Positions 63,544 to 64,000 of a DNA stretch of 64,000 nt are shown in pieces. Each line of letters begins with the position of its first letter. The stretch's first letter is position 1. The translations under genes and the position numbers were made by a program. Where the stretch lies: NCBI GenBank assembly GCA_003116875.1, contig BCKT01000010.1:372001-436000 (forward strand), in the 5' to 3' direction. This stretch comes from Takashimella koratensis (taxonomy: Eukaryota > Basidiomycota > Tremellomycetes > Trichosporonales > Tetragoniomycetaceae). Under the pieces are notes generated by a model. The model did not search any database. It had not been told where the DNA came from and saw only the letters and a list, made by a program, of their open reading frames with translations.

Positions 63544-63662
63544 CTCTAATCTCTTCAGCCTATTCCCCACCTGTACTCAGATGTCTGTACACAATTTTGA
63601 ATATCTAGCAAGTCTGTATGGATGTCAAATGGAGGAGACAACAAGCTGGAAGCTCGGAAAAC

Positions 63663-63707
63663 AAACCAAAAACTGAAAAGTGATTCCAAACTTTCTGACG
63701 CGTACTG
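63663..63707 (-). repeat. right terminal inverted repeat of the transposon
   Basis: Inverted partner of 62346-62390, ending in GTACTG next to the flanking TA. Confidence 0.85.
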
Positions 63708-63765
63708 TATCTCCTCGGACTGCCAGGAAGTTGGACACCTCACCAATTTCAACACTTGGACTTGA

Positions 63766-64000
63766 GATAGTAGTCCCCTCGTTTCGCTAGTTTTTATGAT
63801 TAATCTCACAAAGATATCCATTTGTTTGGACTCTCGTCGAACATTGTTCGGTGGGAAGACCGAGCAAGTATATCCTGTGTTCAATATGTAAACTCTTCCC
63901 CGTCACCGTCTTGACACGAAATCGCAATTGTCTTTCCCAGATCCTAGGGTTTGAACTCGCAAGGAGGCGCTCGGGCACCCCACCAGCCGCCTGTGGCGGA
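63766..64000. other. 3' flank of calpain-like copy II
   Basis: The first part is similar to the 3' flank of copy I (CTCTCGTC, ATATGTA). No gene is recognised before the window ends. A GTTCAAACC sequence on the minus strand near 63950 resembles an RNA polymerase III B box but no tRNA fold surrounds it. Confidence 0.4.

Larger units (their letters stand above)
62346..63707 (+). mobile_element. Tc1/mariner-type DNA transposon (1,362 bp)
   Basis: Flanked by TA on both sides (62344-62345 and 63708-63709), the hallmark of Tc1/mariner insertion. Terminal inverted repeats of about 45 bases: the left end reads CAGTACGCTCCACAAAGTTA and the inverted right end CAGTACGCGTCAGAAAGTTT; both go on with GAATCACTTT. 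The total length is normal for the superfamily. It carries one transposase gene with two disabling changes (see that entry), so it is now non-autonomous. It sits in the last exon of calpain-like copy II. Copy I is the empty-site comparison and supports the exact borders, because removing the element and one TA restores the aligned frame. Confidence 0.93.
61198..63765 (+). pseudogene. secreted calpain-like cysteine protease, copy II, interrupted by a transposon
   Basis: Exons: 61198-61234, 61270-61413, 61471-61505, 61577-61897, 61952-62055, an unphased short part within about 62130-62230, and a last exon starting at 62314 and split by the element at 62346-63707. The 5' exons give a signal peptide (MLLLALAAPVAY joined to LLPLLATVAPLGYA) and a short propeptide-like stretch. 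Catalytic blocks: TTVPDCWLASTM (Cys), WWPAGYLYAVERHGYDG, VLVGDHVYCVMTSR (His), VTLHNPW (Asn). Two lesions are visible. One base is missing at about 61650, where copy I reads GTTTTCACAATC and this copy GTTTTACCATT. The transposon cuts the last exon after EYQWSD; the remainder (EVGHLTNFNTWT and stop 63763-63765) resumes at 63710. The 35-base first intron is short but has a proper donor. The insertion is later than the duplication. Confidence 0.7.

Noticed and set aside
63940..64000. tRNA-like sequence on the minus strand (GTTCAAACC, B-box-like)
   Set aside because: The distance to the A-box-like stretch is far too short and no cloverleaf can be drawn.
1..64000. CRISPR arrays, bacterial operons, rRNA genes
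   Set aside because: None present; the sequence is a spliced eukaryotic genome and the short repeats are simple tandem repeats.

Overview
The window is a 64 kb piece of a fungal nuclear genome, almost certainly a basidiomycete (yeast-like Tremellomycetes or Pucciniomycotina; I cannot separate these by eye). The evidence is dense GT-AG introns, mostly 40-110 bases, with CTGAC/CTAAC branch sites close to the acceptor. Genes are tightly packed on both strands and code for eukaryotic housekeeping proteins such as mitochondrial EF-G, ETF-QO, glutamate decarboxylase and ER chaperones. One gap of Ns lies at 5155-5429.

Layout. 0-4.1 kb: the 3' end of a mitochondrial uL16 gene and an ETF-ubiquinone oxidoreductase gene. 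4.1-8.5 kb: a pyrimidine-rich, gene-poor stretch with the gap and one small spliced gene of unknown function. 8.5-16.3 kb: a Laa2-like AP-1 accessory protein, glucosidase II beta subunit, a membrane-anchored cytochrome-b5/MAPR-fold protein and a degenerate acyl-CoA-synthetase-like protein. 16.9-27.7 kb: a tandem array of seven diverged, intronless paralogues of unknown function, all on the + strand, with at least three relics and one copy broken by an in-frame stop. 27.9-58.1 kb: a compact housekeeping block (ABC half-transporter, mitochondrial EF-G, glutamate decarboxylase, a Sur7/PalI-like membrane protein, Hut1-type nucleotide-sugar transporter, Sec14-like protein, Scj1-like DnaJ, Ist2/TMEM16-like protein, a putative eIF4E-binding protein, a PP2C phosphatase and Isa2). 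58.1-64.0 kb: a repeat-rich region with two decayed copies of a calpain-like cysteine protease gene. The better-preserved 5' end encodes a signal peptide. The second copy is interrupted in its last exon by a 1,362-bp Tc1/mariner-type transposon with terminal inverted repeats and flanking TA.

How the genes fit together. Four genes serve mitochondria (uL16m, ETF-QO, EF-G, Isa2) and several serve the ER and secretory pathway. The glucosidase II beta subunit and the Scj1-like J protein both end in RDEL, which suggests RDEL works as an ER retrieval signal in this species. The two regions most likely to hold undescribed biology are the intronless paralogue array and the secreted calpain-like family. 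A dispersed LTR-like repeat occurs once next to each (about 21.86-22.13 and 60.10-60.31 kb). All exon structures were assembled by eye from splice signals and reading phase; every multi-exon gene listed as intact closes in frame.
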